This document shows positions 50,812 to 59,353 of a DNA stretch of 64,000 nucleotides, piece after piece. A program made the translations under genes and the position numbers. The notes beneath the pieces were generated by a model. That model was given only the letters and a program-made list of their open reading frames with translations, was not told the DNA's origin and searched no databases. Source of the DNA: Halieaceae bacterium (lineage in GTDB: Bacteria > Pseudomonadota > Gammaproteobacteria > Pseudomonadales > Halieaceae). Location: NCBI GenBank assembly GCA_902547755.1, contig CACCPA010000004.1, positions 62,001 to 126,000 of the forward strand, in the 5' to 3' direction. Numbering within the stretch: the first letter of the stretch is position 1; every line of letters starts with the position of its first letter.

Positions 50812-51855
50812 ATCGTCTGGGTCCGGTTTCTTGAGTCTCTTGGAGAGAGCGACAGCAAGCGTCTCGCAAGCACGTTCTGCCTCATTGCTGACTCGGCCAA
50901 ACATAAGGTAACTGTGTGTCAGGCTATCGAAGCAAAAATGCGTGACCTCGTTTCCTGACTTTGCAAGCCGGCTGGCAAAGGCATTCCCCTGGTCGCGGAT
51001 TGGGTCAAAGCCCGCGGTTCCGATGACGGTCGATGGGAGGCCAGTAAGACTCTCTGCATGCAATGGGTTTGCCCATGAATGATCTTTATTGAGGTCGTTG
51101 GGAAAAACCTGCGAGTTAAAGAAGTGCATGGTGTCGGTCGTTAGAGGGAAGGTATTTGCACAGCTACTGAGACTCGGTTGACTCTCATCGTTGGTAGTGA
51201 CCCAGGGGTAGGCCAGACACAGGGCCTTAGGTTGACGACCACCCTCGTCTCGCAGAATCAGTGCGAGCGTGCTGCTGATCAAGCCGCCCGCACTGTCGCC
51301 CGCCAGCGCAACCAGTTCAGGGTCGATGCCGTAGTCGTCACTGAAGGCCTGAACGTGTTCCCAAAGCGCCTTGGCATCCTCGATGGGTGCAGGAAATGCA
51401 TTCTCGGGGCACAACCGGTAATCGAGAGAAAAAACGACAGCCCCGCATCGGGCCGCAAGTAGCGAACAGAAGTGGTTGTCCGTGAGATGGTCCATGATGA
51501 CCAGCCCGCCCTGATGAAAAAAGAGTACAGCTGGCTTAAGTTTCTCGCTGGAGGGTGGACGGTAGATTCTGGCGTTTAGCCTATTACCCAACAACTCGAT
51601 CGTCGTGTCCTCGACCGCAACGCCCGCAACCGTGGGCAGGTTCAAGTCATTGAACTCGGCGGCTGTTCGCCTAATGTCATCAACGCTAGGAGGCGCATCC
51701 GATGTACTCGATCCGCGTGCAGATAGTTTCGCTAGCACCTGCATATTCATATCGAGCCGATTGCCGTCAATGTCTAGTGGTGCACCGGCAAACAGCCTCA
51801 ATAGCCAATGGGGCGTCTGGCGTAATGTATCGAGAACGAGTAGTTGGAGATTCAT
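50788..51855 (-). CDS. Alpha/beta hydrolase, hormone-sensitive-lipase type
   Basis: 355 residues from ATG at 51855; a further 19 codons upstream are open but unlikely. The HSL-family oxyanion motif reads HQGGLV (HGGG variant), and the nucleophile elbow is GDSAGG. The C-terminal Asp and His lie in GFDPIRDQG and THSYL. It should hydrolyse short- or medium-chain esters in the cytoplasm. It overlaps the convergent SDR gene by 24 bp. Confidence 0.84.
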   Translation of the reverse strand: MNLQLLVLDTLRQTPHWLLRLFAGAPLDIDGNRLDMNMQVLAKLSARGSSTSDAPPSVDDIRRTAAEFNDLNLPTVAGVAVEDTTIELLGNRLNARIYRPPSSEKLKPAVLFFHQGGLVIMDHLTDNHFCSLLAARCGAVVFSLDYRLCPENAFPAPIEDAKALWEHVQAFSDDYGIDPELVALAGDSAGGLISSTLALILRDEGGRQPKALCLAYPWVTTNDESQPSLSSCANTFPLTTDTMHFFNSQVFPNDLNKDHSWANPLHAESLTGLPSTVIGTAGFDPIRDQGNAFASRLAKSGNEVTHFCFDSLTHSYLMFGRVSNEAERACETLAVALSKRLKKPDPDDLSDQSAG

Positions 51856-52007
51856 AGCGGTTAAACCTGTCGGTGACGCGGGCAATGTATTACAGCCACC
51901 CGTTATTCTCAAAGATCAGCAGCCCGTCCGCCTTGTCGCATTTGATGCCCTTACCCGTTACGCTTCTGGCAACGCGTAATTAACTAATAATAAATAAGGA
52001 AAGACGA

Positions 52008-53234
52008 GTGACAATTGCAGTAGACGCAAAAGCCGCTGGGTTTGAAGAGGCCAAACTGGCGCGCATCGGAGAGCACCTTCGGCGCAGTTATATCGAGCCA
52101 GAAAAAATACCGGGCTGTCAGGTGCTTGTCTCTCGACATGGTATTCCGGCGTATTTCGATTCGATGGGCTTGATGGATCGTGAGCGCGGCAAACCCATGC
52201 AGGATGACACGATTTTTCGCATCTACTCGATGTCGAAACCCATCACATCCGTAGCACTCATGATGCTCTGGGAAGAGGGCCGTTTCCAGCTAACGGATCC
52301 GGTGCATCGATTCATTCCCTCGTGGCGAGGCCAGGAAGTGTGGGAGCGTGAAGAGGGGGGGCAGATGGTGACGCGCCGTCCGGCCAATCCGGCAACCATG
52401 CAACACATATTGAGTCATACGGCGGGTCTGACCTACGGTGGTCTGTTGCCTGGTTTAGAGAGTCCCGTCGATCAGGCGTATCAGAATCTTGGCATCGCCC
52501 GAGGTGGTGGTGAGACCTTACTCGAGTTTGCCGATAAGTTGGGACGTGTTCCTCTGCTCTATGACCCCGGCCACAAGTGGTGCTACTCCCTTGCCACCGA
52601 TGTGTGTGGCGCGCTCGTTGAAATTATTTCTGGCCAGCCCTTCGAGGTGTTCCTGCGTGAACGTATTTTCGAGCCACTTGGGATGGTAGACACTGGTTTT
52701 CGTGTCTCTGACGAAAAGCTTGATCGATTTGCAGCGTGTTACATGCGATCGATGGATAAACAGGTATTACTCGAGGACGACCCTCACACCAGTCACTACC
52801 GACACAAACGAAACTTCTTTTCTGGCGGCGGTGGCTTGGTTGGTACTACCGCTGATTACATGGCCTTCTGCGAGATGTTGCGACAGGGAGGGCAGTTCAA
52901 CGGTTATCAGCTATTGGGGAGCCGAACACTGGAGCTCATGACGGCCAATCACCTGATGAGCGGTAGGTCGCTGGCTCAGATGGCGCTGGGGGCGTTTTCT
53001 GAAACGGCTAACGAGGGCGTCGGGTTTGGTCTCGGTTTTGCCTCCACATTAGATGAGGTTGCGTCGTGCACTGTGGGGGCCGGAGATTTCTATTGGGGCG
53101 GACGAGCATCGACGATATTTTGGGTTGATCCCGAGGAGGATCTGCAGGTGATTTTCATGACGCAGCTGATACCGTCATCGACTTTCAACTTTCGTGGCCA
53201 GCTGAAGAACATCGTTTACGGCGCCTTAAAATAA
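52008..53234 (+). CDS. Serine hydrolase of the beta-lactamase class C/esterase family
   Basis: 408 residues with a GTG start, eight to ten bases after AAGGA. The nucleophile motif SxxK is S74-M-S-K77 (RIYSMSKPITSV), followed by ILSHTAGLTYG and a YSLATD in the YxN position. No signal peptide is visible, which argues for a cytoplasmic esterase (EstB-like) rather than a true beta-lactamase. These enzymes hydrolyse or transacylate simple esters. It is followed after about 80 bp by a MAPEG gene on the same strand. Confidence 0.83.
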   Translation: MTIAVDAKAAGFEEAKLARIGEHLRRSYIEPEKIPGCQVLVSRHGIPAYFDSMGLMDRERGKPMQDDTIFRIYSMSKPITSVALMMLWEEGRFQLTDPVHRFIPSWRGQEVWEREEGGQMVTRRPANPATMQHILSHTAGLTYGGLLPGLESPVDQAYQNLGIARGGGETLLEFADKLGRVPLLYDPGHKWCYSLATDVCGALVEIISGQPFEVFLRERIFEPLGMVDTGFRVSDEKLDRFAACYMRSMDKQVLLEDDPHTSHYRHKRNFFSGGGGLVGTTADYMAFCEMLRQGGQFNGYQLLGSRTLELMTANHLMSGRSLAQMALGAFSETANEGVGFGLGFASTLDEVASCTVGAGDFYWGGRASTIFWVDPEEDLQVIFMTQLIPSSTFNFRGQLKNIVYGALK

Positions 53235-53315
53235 AGGCACAGTAATGATGCCGTTTAGCGATTAAATAAACAAAAAGCCGGTTTACTCATCATCTGTTCA
53301 TGGAGATCAAGCAGG

Positions 53316-53702
53316 ATGGAAGCAGCACAAACTAGCGCGCTGGCACTGTATGTCGGCCTCAACCTTCTTCTTACATTGGTACTAGCGATTAACGTCGTGC
53401 GCCATCGTTTCAAGGGAGACTCGGGAGACCCGGTCGCACTTGAAAAAGCGGTGCGAGCACATGGCAATAACACGGAATACGTTCCGATTATTTTGGTCGG
53501 GCTGAGTGTCATGGCAGTGATGGGTGCATCGGCGCAAACCATCAGCATTCTTGGTGGCACACTCTTCGTGGCGCGTGTCTTTCACGCCTACGGTATCCAG
53601 CAAGCGAAGGTGCCAAACATCTTTGGCATGGTCGGCAACATCGTGACCTGGTTGGTGATGCTGTGTGTAGCTACGACGCTTCTTATGCAAGGCATTGGCT
53701 AG
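53316..53702 (+). CDS. MAPEG-family membrane protein
   Basis: 128 residues, four hydrophobic helices, matching the MAPEG family (microsomal GST and leukotriene-synthase-like): LNVVRHRFKGDSGDP-like loop, RAHGNNTEYVPIILVGL with the glutathione-contact Arg/Asn, and a helix 3-4 segment RVFHAYG. Bacterial members are trimeric inner-membrane proteins with presumed glutathione transferase or peroxidase activity. A terminator follows 65 bp on. Confidence 0.82.
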   Translation: MEAAQTSALALYVGLNLLLTLVLAINVVRHRFKGDSGDPVALEKAVRAHGNNTEYVPIILVGLSVMAVMGASAQTISILGGTLFVARVFHAYGIQQAKVPNIFGMVGNIVTWLVMLCVATTLLMQGIG

Positions 53703-53766
53703 GGCCACAATCGTTACTCGATGACTACGACTACCTTAAGACGGAGCACAACTTGATTTTAAGACG

Positions 53767-53786
53767 GGGGCTGAAGCCCCTTTTTT
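53767..53786 (+). terminator. Intrinsic terminator after the MAPEG gene
   Basis: A tight 6-bp stem (GGGGCT / AGCCCC) with GA in the loop is followed by six T residues. Confidence 0.83.
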
Positions 53787-53911
53787 GATTCTGCTACGCG
53801 ACGATTTGCGATGAAGTGGGTTGCCGATAAGGTCGGTCAATTTCGTTATTACTGCGCCAGAACGCGCGCAACTTCATACTATTCACTCTCCTCTGCAACG
53901 GTCCGTTTCGT

Positions 53912-55771
53912 ATGCAAGCCTTAATGTGCTGTGTCTTCATCATTGTTGTTGTCTGTTTCCCGCTGGCCTCTTGTACTGTCGACAAGCAGGGTGTCTCGAG
54001 CCCAGCGCCTGAGATGATATTTGGAAATCCTGATTACCAAGCGATTTCCTACGGCGGCTACCGTGGATTAAGTCGTGAGGATGGACCGACAGTTGAGCAA
54101 TTGATTGATGATGTGAAAATTCTGGGTGCAATGGATATCAAGCTATTGCGCACTTACAACACGTCCCAATTTCCTCAAGCCAAGCGCTTGCTGCAGGCCA
54201 TTCGTGAGGTAAAGTCTGACGATCCTAGCTTCGAAATGTACGTCATGCTCGGTGCTTGGATCGAGTCGAAGAACGCCTGGACCGAGGCTATATGGAATCC
54301 AGAGACGAATGCCTGGGTTGAGGGTACGGGCCCGGACCACACTCAAGGTAATGTCGAAAACAACAGCCAAGAGATTGCGACTGCCATCCGCTTGGCGAAT
54401 GAGTACCCGGATATCGTGAAGGCCATTGCCGTTGGCAACGAGGCAATGGTCCAGTGGGCGGTGACCTACTTTGTGTATCCCAAAACGATCCTGAAATGGG
54501 TCAACCACCTGCAAGAAGCAAAAGCATCGGGCGCGCTTACTCCCGACGTATGGATCACTTCCTCAGATAACTATGAATCTTGGGGTGGCGGTAATCCGAT
54601 TTACCGCACTGACGAGCTCACGAAGCTCATGAGGGCTGTCGACTTTGTTTCGGTTCACACCTACCCATTCCACGATTCTTTTTATAACCCCTCGTTCTGG
54701 GGCGTGCTTCCTGAAGAAGAGTCGTTGCCGTTCAAAGTGATGACTGAGGCGACAATGCAGCGCGCCATCGCGTACGCAAGAAAACAGTATTCCGCTGTGG
54801 CTGAGTACATGGCGTCGGTCGGCGTCAGCAAGCCCATGCATATTGGAGAGACAGGCTGGGCGAGCATCGACGAAACAGCCTACGGAGCTTCGGGCTCGAA
54901 AGCAGCCGATGAGTTCAAACAGAAAGTGTTTCACGATCTGTTGCGTGACTGGACGGATGAGGAGGGCATTTCGTTCTTTTACTTTGAGGCCTTTGATGAG
55001 CAGTGGAAAAAGGCAGATAGCCCTGGAGACTCCGAAAACCACTTCGGCTTGATCACGCTCAACAACGAAGTGAAATACATCTTGTGGGATGAGTTTGATA
55101 GTGGCGTTTTTGCTGATTTGACCCGCGATGGCCAGCCCTTGCGAAAGAGCTTTGGCGGTGACCGAGAGGCGCTGTTAGCAAGTGCGATGACGCCTCCGTT
55201 TCGAAGCCAGATGGCGGTACGGAGAATAGAGACAGCAAACCCTGATCGCACACCGGGCGAGGTAGTTACCGAACCAAAATTGCTTGTAGTACACAACCAG
55301 TTCTCTAATGCTGATTTGGATGCGAGTGCGCCTAGCGCTGCATTAAAGTTGACCCCATGGGAGGGAACGACTGCCATTGAACTGTTGCCGGATGGCGAGG
55401 TCCGCGTTGAGACGCGCGCCGGTGACTGGTGGGGTGCCAGTCTCGAGCTCGATGCCGATGTTGGCGAGAACTTATCGAAGTTCCGTCAGGGGCAGATGCA
55501 CTTTGATATCCGTGGCAGTAGCGATGTGAACTTCAGTCTGGGTTTCCAGACGGGAAATTTCTTGCGTGGCGACCAAGTGAATAACTTTGCGAGCTTCGGG
55601 CCGGGAACTGATTACGAGATCGATGGGGATTGGCGGTCAATTAGTTTACCCATAGCTGAGATCGATGGTGGTACGGACATGACCGACGTTACCAATATCG
55701 TTGCCTTCCTCAGTCAGGAGAAAGCACCCGACAAAACGATTTTCCTGCGGAACGTCTACTTCAGTCAGTAG
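53912..55771 (+). CDS. GH17-type beta-1,3-glucanase lipoprotein with C-terminal binding domain
   Basis: 619 residues. The lipobox is LASC (C21). The catalytic barrel (about 40-385) has ISYGGYRG, LLRTYNT, AVGNEAM (acid/base E177), VSVHTYPF and IGETGWAS (nucleophile E313), the signature set of glycoside hydrolase family 17. The C-terminal 160 residues (about 455-619) form a beta-rich module with GDWWGASLELD and WRSISLPI, like a carbohydrate-binding domain. The enzyme probably cuts laminarin-type beta-1,3-glucan at the cell surface. It overlaps the convergent ferric-reductase-like gene by 11 bp. No transporter for glucan oligomers is adjacent. Confidence 0.84.
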   Translation: MQALMCCVFIIVVVCFPLASCTVDKQGVSSPAPEMIFGNPDYQAISYGGYRGLSREDGPTVEQLIDDVKILGAMDIKLLRTYNTSQFPQAKRLLQAIREVKSDDPSFEMYVMLGAWIESKNAWTEAIWNPETNAWVEGTGPDHTQGNVENNSQEIATAIRLANEYPDIVKAIAVGNEAMVQWAVTYFVYPKTILKWVNHLQEAKASGALTPDVWITSSDNYESWGGGNPIYRTDELTKLMRAVDFVSVHTYPFHDSFYNPSFWGVLPEEESLPFKVMTEATMQRAIAYARKQYSAVAEYMASVGVSKPMHIGETGWASIDETAYGASGSKAADEFKQKVFHDLLRDWTDEEGISFFYFEAFDEQWKKADSPGDSENHFGLITLNNEVKYILWDEFDSGVFADLTRDGQPLRKSFGGDREALLASAMTPPFRSQMAVRRIETANPDRTPGEVVTEPKLLVVHNQFSNADLDASAPSAALKLTPWEGTTAIELLPDGEVRVETRAGDWWGASLELDADVGENLSKFRQGQMHFDIRGSSDVNFSLGFQTGNFLRGDQVNNFASFGPGTDYEIDGDWRSISLPIAEIDGGTDMTDVTNIVAFLSQEKAPDKTIFLRNVYFSQ

Positions 55772-56357
55772 CGGCCGTCATTATGCGTCGCTTTACCTTG
55801 AGTTTTGCGACGACAGCTGTCGCGATGAGAGCAACATAAACTGCGTAGATCGGGGCGAAGTCCGTCAGCAATCGGCCAGAAAAGGCGACGAAAAAGTACA
55901 GCATTAGTATGGAAATCCCGACTGAGTGGAGTTGCTTCCATTTAGCAGGGCCTAGTCGATTAATACTGTAATCATTGGAGGTTACCGATAGCAAGGCGGT
56001 GACCACATAGCCGAAGCCCGCTACTGCAACAGACGTATCGACGCTGTAGCCTTCCAGGTTGCTGAGAAACAAGATGAGCGCCACCAAGTGGAAAGTATGC
56101 GCAGTCGCAAATCCCAGACCTAGCTGTCTTCGGTATTTCACCCACCCTCGGGTTTGCGCGCTGTTTGCAAAGGCTTTTAGGGTGCTAGCAGAGAAGGCCA
56201 ATAAGAGAAAAACGAAGGCTAGATGTGCTGAGTAGCGCGTCCATAGCAGTAAAAACCCGGGCGGCGAATCACTGGTAACGGCGATCTCCGCTGCCGGTGC
56301 CAGGTAGGTAACTAACATGACCAGCGCCGATAGCAAAACACTCCCAATCCACACCAT
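55761..56357 (-). CDS. Ferric-reductase-like transmembrane protein
   Basis: 198 residues with about six membrane helices. RRQLGLGFATAHTFHLVAL and LGPAKWKQLHSVGISIL show the paired helix histidines that bind b-type haem in the ferric reductase/MsrQ family; several of the loop motifs (RRQLGL, W..LH) are shared with MsrQ. No flavin domain is present, so it needs a partner. MsrP is not adjacent. It may serve electron transfer to the periplasm. Confidence 0.75.
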   Translation of the reverse strand: MVWIGSVLLSALVMLVTYLAPAAEIAVTSDSPPGFLLLWTRYSAHLAFVFLLLAFSASTLKAFANSAQTRGWVKYRRQLGLGFATAHTFHLVALILFLSNLEGYSVDTSVAVAGFGYVVTALLSVTSNDYSINRLGPAKWKQLHSVGISILMLYFFVAFSGRLLTDFAPIYAVYVALIATAVVAKLKVKRRIMTAATD

Positions 56358-56447
56358 GAACCATCCCCCGAGCTACGCCTTGCGCTTGTTTGATTGCAGA
56401 TCTCTGTCTACTGTTAAGGGTGAAGCCTATTATAGGAATGCGTCGTC

Positions 56448-56867
56448 ATGAAGCTTTGGCAATCAATGATCTTATTGGCAGTCGTCATGTCGGGTTGTTC
56501 ATCAGCGCCGACAGAGCAGGAGATAGACGCTGCTGACTTTGGCTTATCCATGTCAGAGGAAACCTGTCTGGCTGTCGCTACCCCCTTCATTACACAGCGA
56601 ATGGGTGACCCAGAGTCGGTCATTTTTGAAAATCTTAAGTGTTATCGGGGACTGGAGGGTCGTGTTCCGGCTGCCCGTGTTGAAGCGACCTATGGCTACC
56701 GATTTGCCGGTGATGTTGATTCAAAGGGGGAGATTGGTCGGTATACCGGCATGACACCGTTCTCCGGCATTGTTCGTGATGATGGCGACGGCCCCAAGGT
56801 GGTCAGGTACTGCATTACCAGCGGTACCAAGGACTATCGATTCTGTATTCCCTCCATGGTTGATTGA
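56448..56867 (+). CDS. Small lipoprotein of unknown function
   Basis: 139 residues with a lipobox VMSGC (C17). The mature part contains four cysteines (in EETCLAV, NLKCYRG, VRYCITS and YRFCIPS), which could form two disulfide bonds. I recognise no family. It is followed by about 215 bp and then a Fur-box TonB receptor on the same strand, but there is no reason to link them. Confidence 0.68.
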   Translation: MKLWQSMILLAVVMSGCSSAPTEQEIDAADFGLSMSEETCLAVATPFITQRMGDPESVIFENLKCYRGLEGRVPAARVEATYGYRFAGDVDSKGEIGRYTGMTPFSGIVRDDGDGPKVVRYCITSGTKDYRFCIPSMVD

Positions 56868-57034
56868 AAAGCAGTCCTATTTCTTCTCACCCCCACGCTG
56901 CCATTTATTTGATGATGCGTCACGGGCGAACTTCCTAAACCTCTATCTATCCGCGCCTTAATGTGTCGCATGCACTGCGCGACCTTGATGGGTGTTATGT
57001 CATAAAAATAGCAGCGAACTTTCTTATTGCAATT

Positions 57035-57053
57035 ATAAATGCGAATCATTATC
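57035..57053 (+). promoter_or_regulatory. Fur box before a siderophore receptor
   Basis: The 19 bases match 14 of 19 positions of the consensus Fur box by hand alignment, with the right half AATCATTATC complete. It lies 31 bp before the receptor start codon, consistent with iron-dependent repression. Confidence 0.75.
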
Positions 57054-57083
57054 ATTTACGATAACAACAAAGAGAGTAGTCCA

Positions 57084-59201
57084 ATGTTCCCAAAAAAATT
57101 CGTCAGTGTAAGTGTGGCCAGCTGCTTAATGTCTAGCGCGGCTTTGGCGCAGCAAGTAGACACAGCTCAAAACCAAGTGATCGAAGAGGTACTGGTTTCA
57201 GGGCAGTACCTATACACCGACACGATTAACGCTCTGAAAACTCCGACGCCAATTTTGGATGTGCCACAAAGCCTGAGCATTGTCTCTGCGGAAGACATTC
57301 GAGCGCGTGGCTTTAATAGCATCAGTGAAGTGATCAACTATTTGCCGGGGGTCACGACATCTCAGGGGGAAGGCCATCGAGACGCGGTTGTTTTCCGGGG
57401 TGTTCGGTCTACTGCTGACTTCTACATTGATGGTGTGCGAGATGACGTGCAGTACTTTCGACCGCTATATAACTTAGAGCAGGTTGAAGTGCTTAGGGGC
57501 CCCAACGCGCTCTTGTTCGGACGCGGTGGAACGGGCGGTGTGCTCAACAGAGTTACGAAAAAAGCGCTGCTGGACGAGTCGTTCACGGCTTCGCAAGTCA
57601 GTGCGGATAGTCTCGGGGAAGTGGGCGGTCAAATCGACACTAACGTTGTGATTAACGAGAGTGCCGCGTTTCGAGTAAACGCGATGTTCGAGAGTCTTGA
57701 TAATCACAGAGATTTCTACGACGGCGAGAGACTAGGAATCAACCCGACGTTGAGAATTGAGGCAGGTGATAGCCGATTTGATCTGTCATACGAATACATT
57801 GATCACCAACGCTTCATCGATCGAGGTATCCCAACGGGCTCAAACGGACGGCCAGTGGAGTCCTTCCAGGACATTGTTTTTGGCGATGCCGATGTGAACA
57901 CTACAGAGCTCAAAGCCCACTTGTGGCGTGCGGTAGTGCAACACACATTCTCCGACACCTTAAAGGGTAATCTGTCAGCGTTTTATGGTGACTACGACAA
58001 GCTCTACCAGAATTTTTATGCGTCCTCTTACAATCAGGACGCTAGTCCGGGCGTGGTTACCTTAGATGGTTACGTAGACACGACGACGCGCGAGAACACG
58101 ATACTGTCAGGGAATTTAGTTGGCGAGCTGGAAACGGGTGGGTTGGAACATACCCTTCTTGCTGGTGTTGAGTTCATATCGACGAACAGTAACCAGGATC
58201 GATGGAATACCTTTTGGGACACCACCCAAGACGACAAGGAGGTATTCACCATATCGGGAAATTTGGGTGTGTTGGGTGGCTCCGGAATTAACGCGTTGGG
58301 TAACGTCGCAACGAATCGCTTCGACCAGAATATTAACGACGACACTCGTGTATCGATTGATGTCACCTCACTTTATTTACAGGACGAGATTGAATTGACC
58401 GATCACTGTAGATTGGTTGCTGGGCTTAGATACGACAGCTTTGATATTGACGTGCTCAATGTTGTGGCTGATGAAGTTCGGTCACGCAGAGACAGCGAGG
58501 TTTCACCGCGCCTTGGCCTGGTTTATAAGCCAATAGAGGCTCTCTCGATTTATGCCAGTTACAGCGAATCTTTTCTGCCGCGCAGTGGGGAGCAATTTGC
58601 AAATATCAACGGCAACAACGATAAGCTGGGTCCCAATACCTTCGGCAATCGTGAGGTTGGCGTTAAATACGACTTCGAATCAGGGCTGAGTTTCACTGCA
58701 GCAATGTTCGAAATTGAGCAGCGCTCTCCCCAAGTTTCGGACAATGATCCTGCCACGTTGGACGTCATCGAGTCACAGATCGATGGTTTTGAACTCCAGC
58801 TCCAGGGTCGAGTCAATGACGTGTGGACAGTATCAGCGGGCTACAGCGCACTTGATGGTGAACAGGTGAATCGGCAGGGTCCCACTGGCCTTGCGCCGCG
58901 CGAACTGCCGGACTCCATGTTCTCCATTTGGAATCAATTCGCTGTATTTGAGCGACTTGATATTGGTCTGGGTCTGACGCACCAGAGTGAGAGCTTTATC
59001 AACAACAGCAATACTGCCGTACTGCCAAGCTACACGCGGGTTGACGCCGCGGTGAGCTATGAGGTGTCACCTGCCACGAGCATTCAGTTCAATATTGAAA
59101 ATGCGACCGACGAACTTTATTTTCCGAACGCACACAGTACGCACCAAGCGTCAGTCGGTGCGCCGATCAATGTGCGACTCTCTATCAATACTACTTTTTA
59201 A
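57084..59201 (+). CDS. TonB-dependent siderophore receptor
   Basis: About 705 residues from ATG at 57084, with an AAAGAGAG site; the frame extends to 57039 through the Fur box, which is not expected to be coding. A signal peptide ends near ALAQ. The plug has LDVPQSLSIVSAEDI, ISEVINYLPGVTTSQGEGHRDAVVFRGVR and YNLEQVEVLRGPNALLFGRGGTGGVLNRVTK, the form seen in catecholate and hydroxamate receptors (FhuE, Fiu, FcuA). The barrel ends in NTTF. Ferric-siderophore import under Fur control is well supported. No siderophore synthesis genes are present, so it likely uses a foreign siderophore. Confidence 0.9.
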   Translation: MFPKKFVSVSVASCLMSSAALAQQVDTAQNQVIEEVLVSGQYLYTDTINALKTPTPILDVPQSLSIVSAEDIRARGFNSISEVINYLPGVTTSQGEGHRDAVVFRGVRSTADFYIDGVRDDVQYFRPLYNLEQVEVLRGPNALLFGRGGTGGVLNRVTKKALLDESFTASQVSADSLGEVGGQIDTNVVINESAAFRVNAMFESLDNHRDFYDGERLGINPTLRIEAGDSRFDLSYEYIDHQRFIDRGIPTGSNGRPVESFQDIVFGDADVNTTELKAHLWRAVVQHTFSDTLKGNLSAFYGDYDKLYQNFYASSYNQDASPGVVTLDGYVDTTTRENTILSGNLVGELETGGLEHTLLAGVEFISTNSNQDRWNTFWDTTQDDKEVFTISGNLGVLGGSGINALGNVATNRFDQNINDDTRVSIDVTSLYLQDEIELTDHCRLVAGLRYDSFDIDVLNVVADEVRSRRDSEVSPRLGLVYKPIEALSIYASYSESFLPRSGEQFANINGNNDKLGPNTFGNREVGVKYDFESGLSFTAAMFEIEQRSPQVSDNDPATLDVIESQIDGFELQLQGRVNDVWTVSAGYSALDGEQVNRQGPTGLAPRELPDSMFSIWNQFAVFERLDIGLGLTHQSESFINNSNTAVLPSYTRVDAAVSYEVSPATSIQFNIENATDELYFPNAHSTHQASVGAPINVRLSINTTF

Positions 59202-59231
59202 TCAGCTCTGAAACCGAGTCGAGTTATTTGG

Positions 59232-59254
59232 AAAGCCTCCTTGAAGGGGGCTTT
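59232..59254 (+). terminator. Probable terminator after the siderophore receptor
   Basis: A 9-bp stem (AAAGCCTCC / GGGGGCTTT, one T-G wobble) with a 5-nt loop lies about 30 bp after the stop. The T-run is short, so efficiency is uncertain. Confidence 0.6.
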
Positions 59255-59353
59255 ACCCGCCTTGTTTGTGTCCGTTCGAAAAGGCGTGTTGTGCAATATT
59301 GTCAGACCATGCTAAAAAACTTCAGGGTTCATCGCACAATCTAGGGGGTCTGA

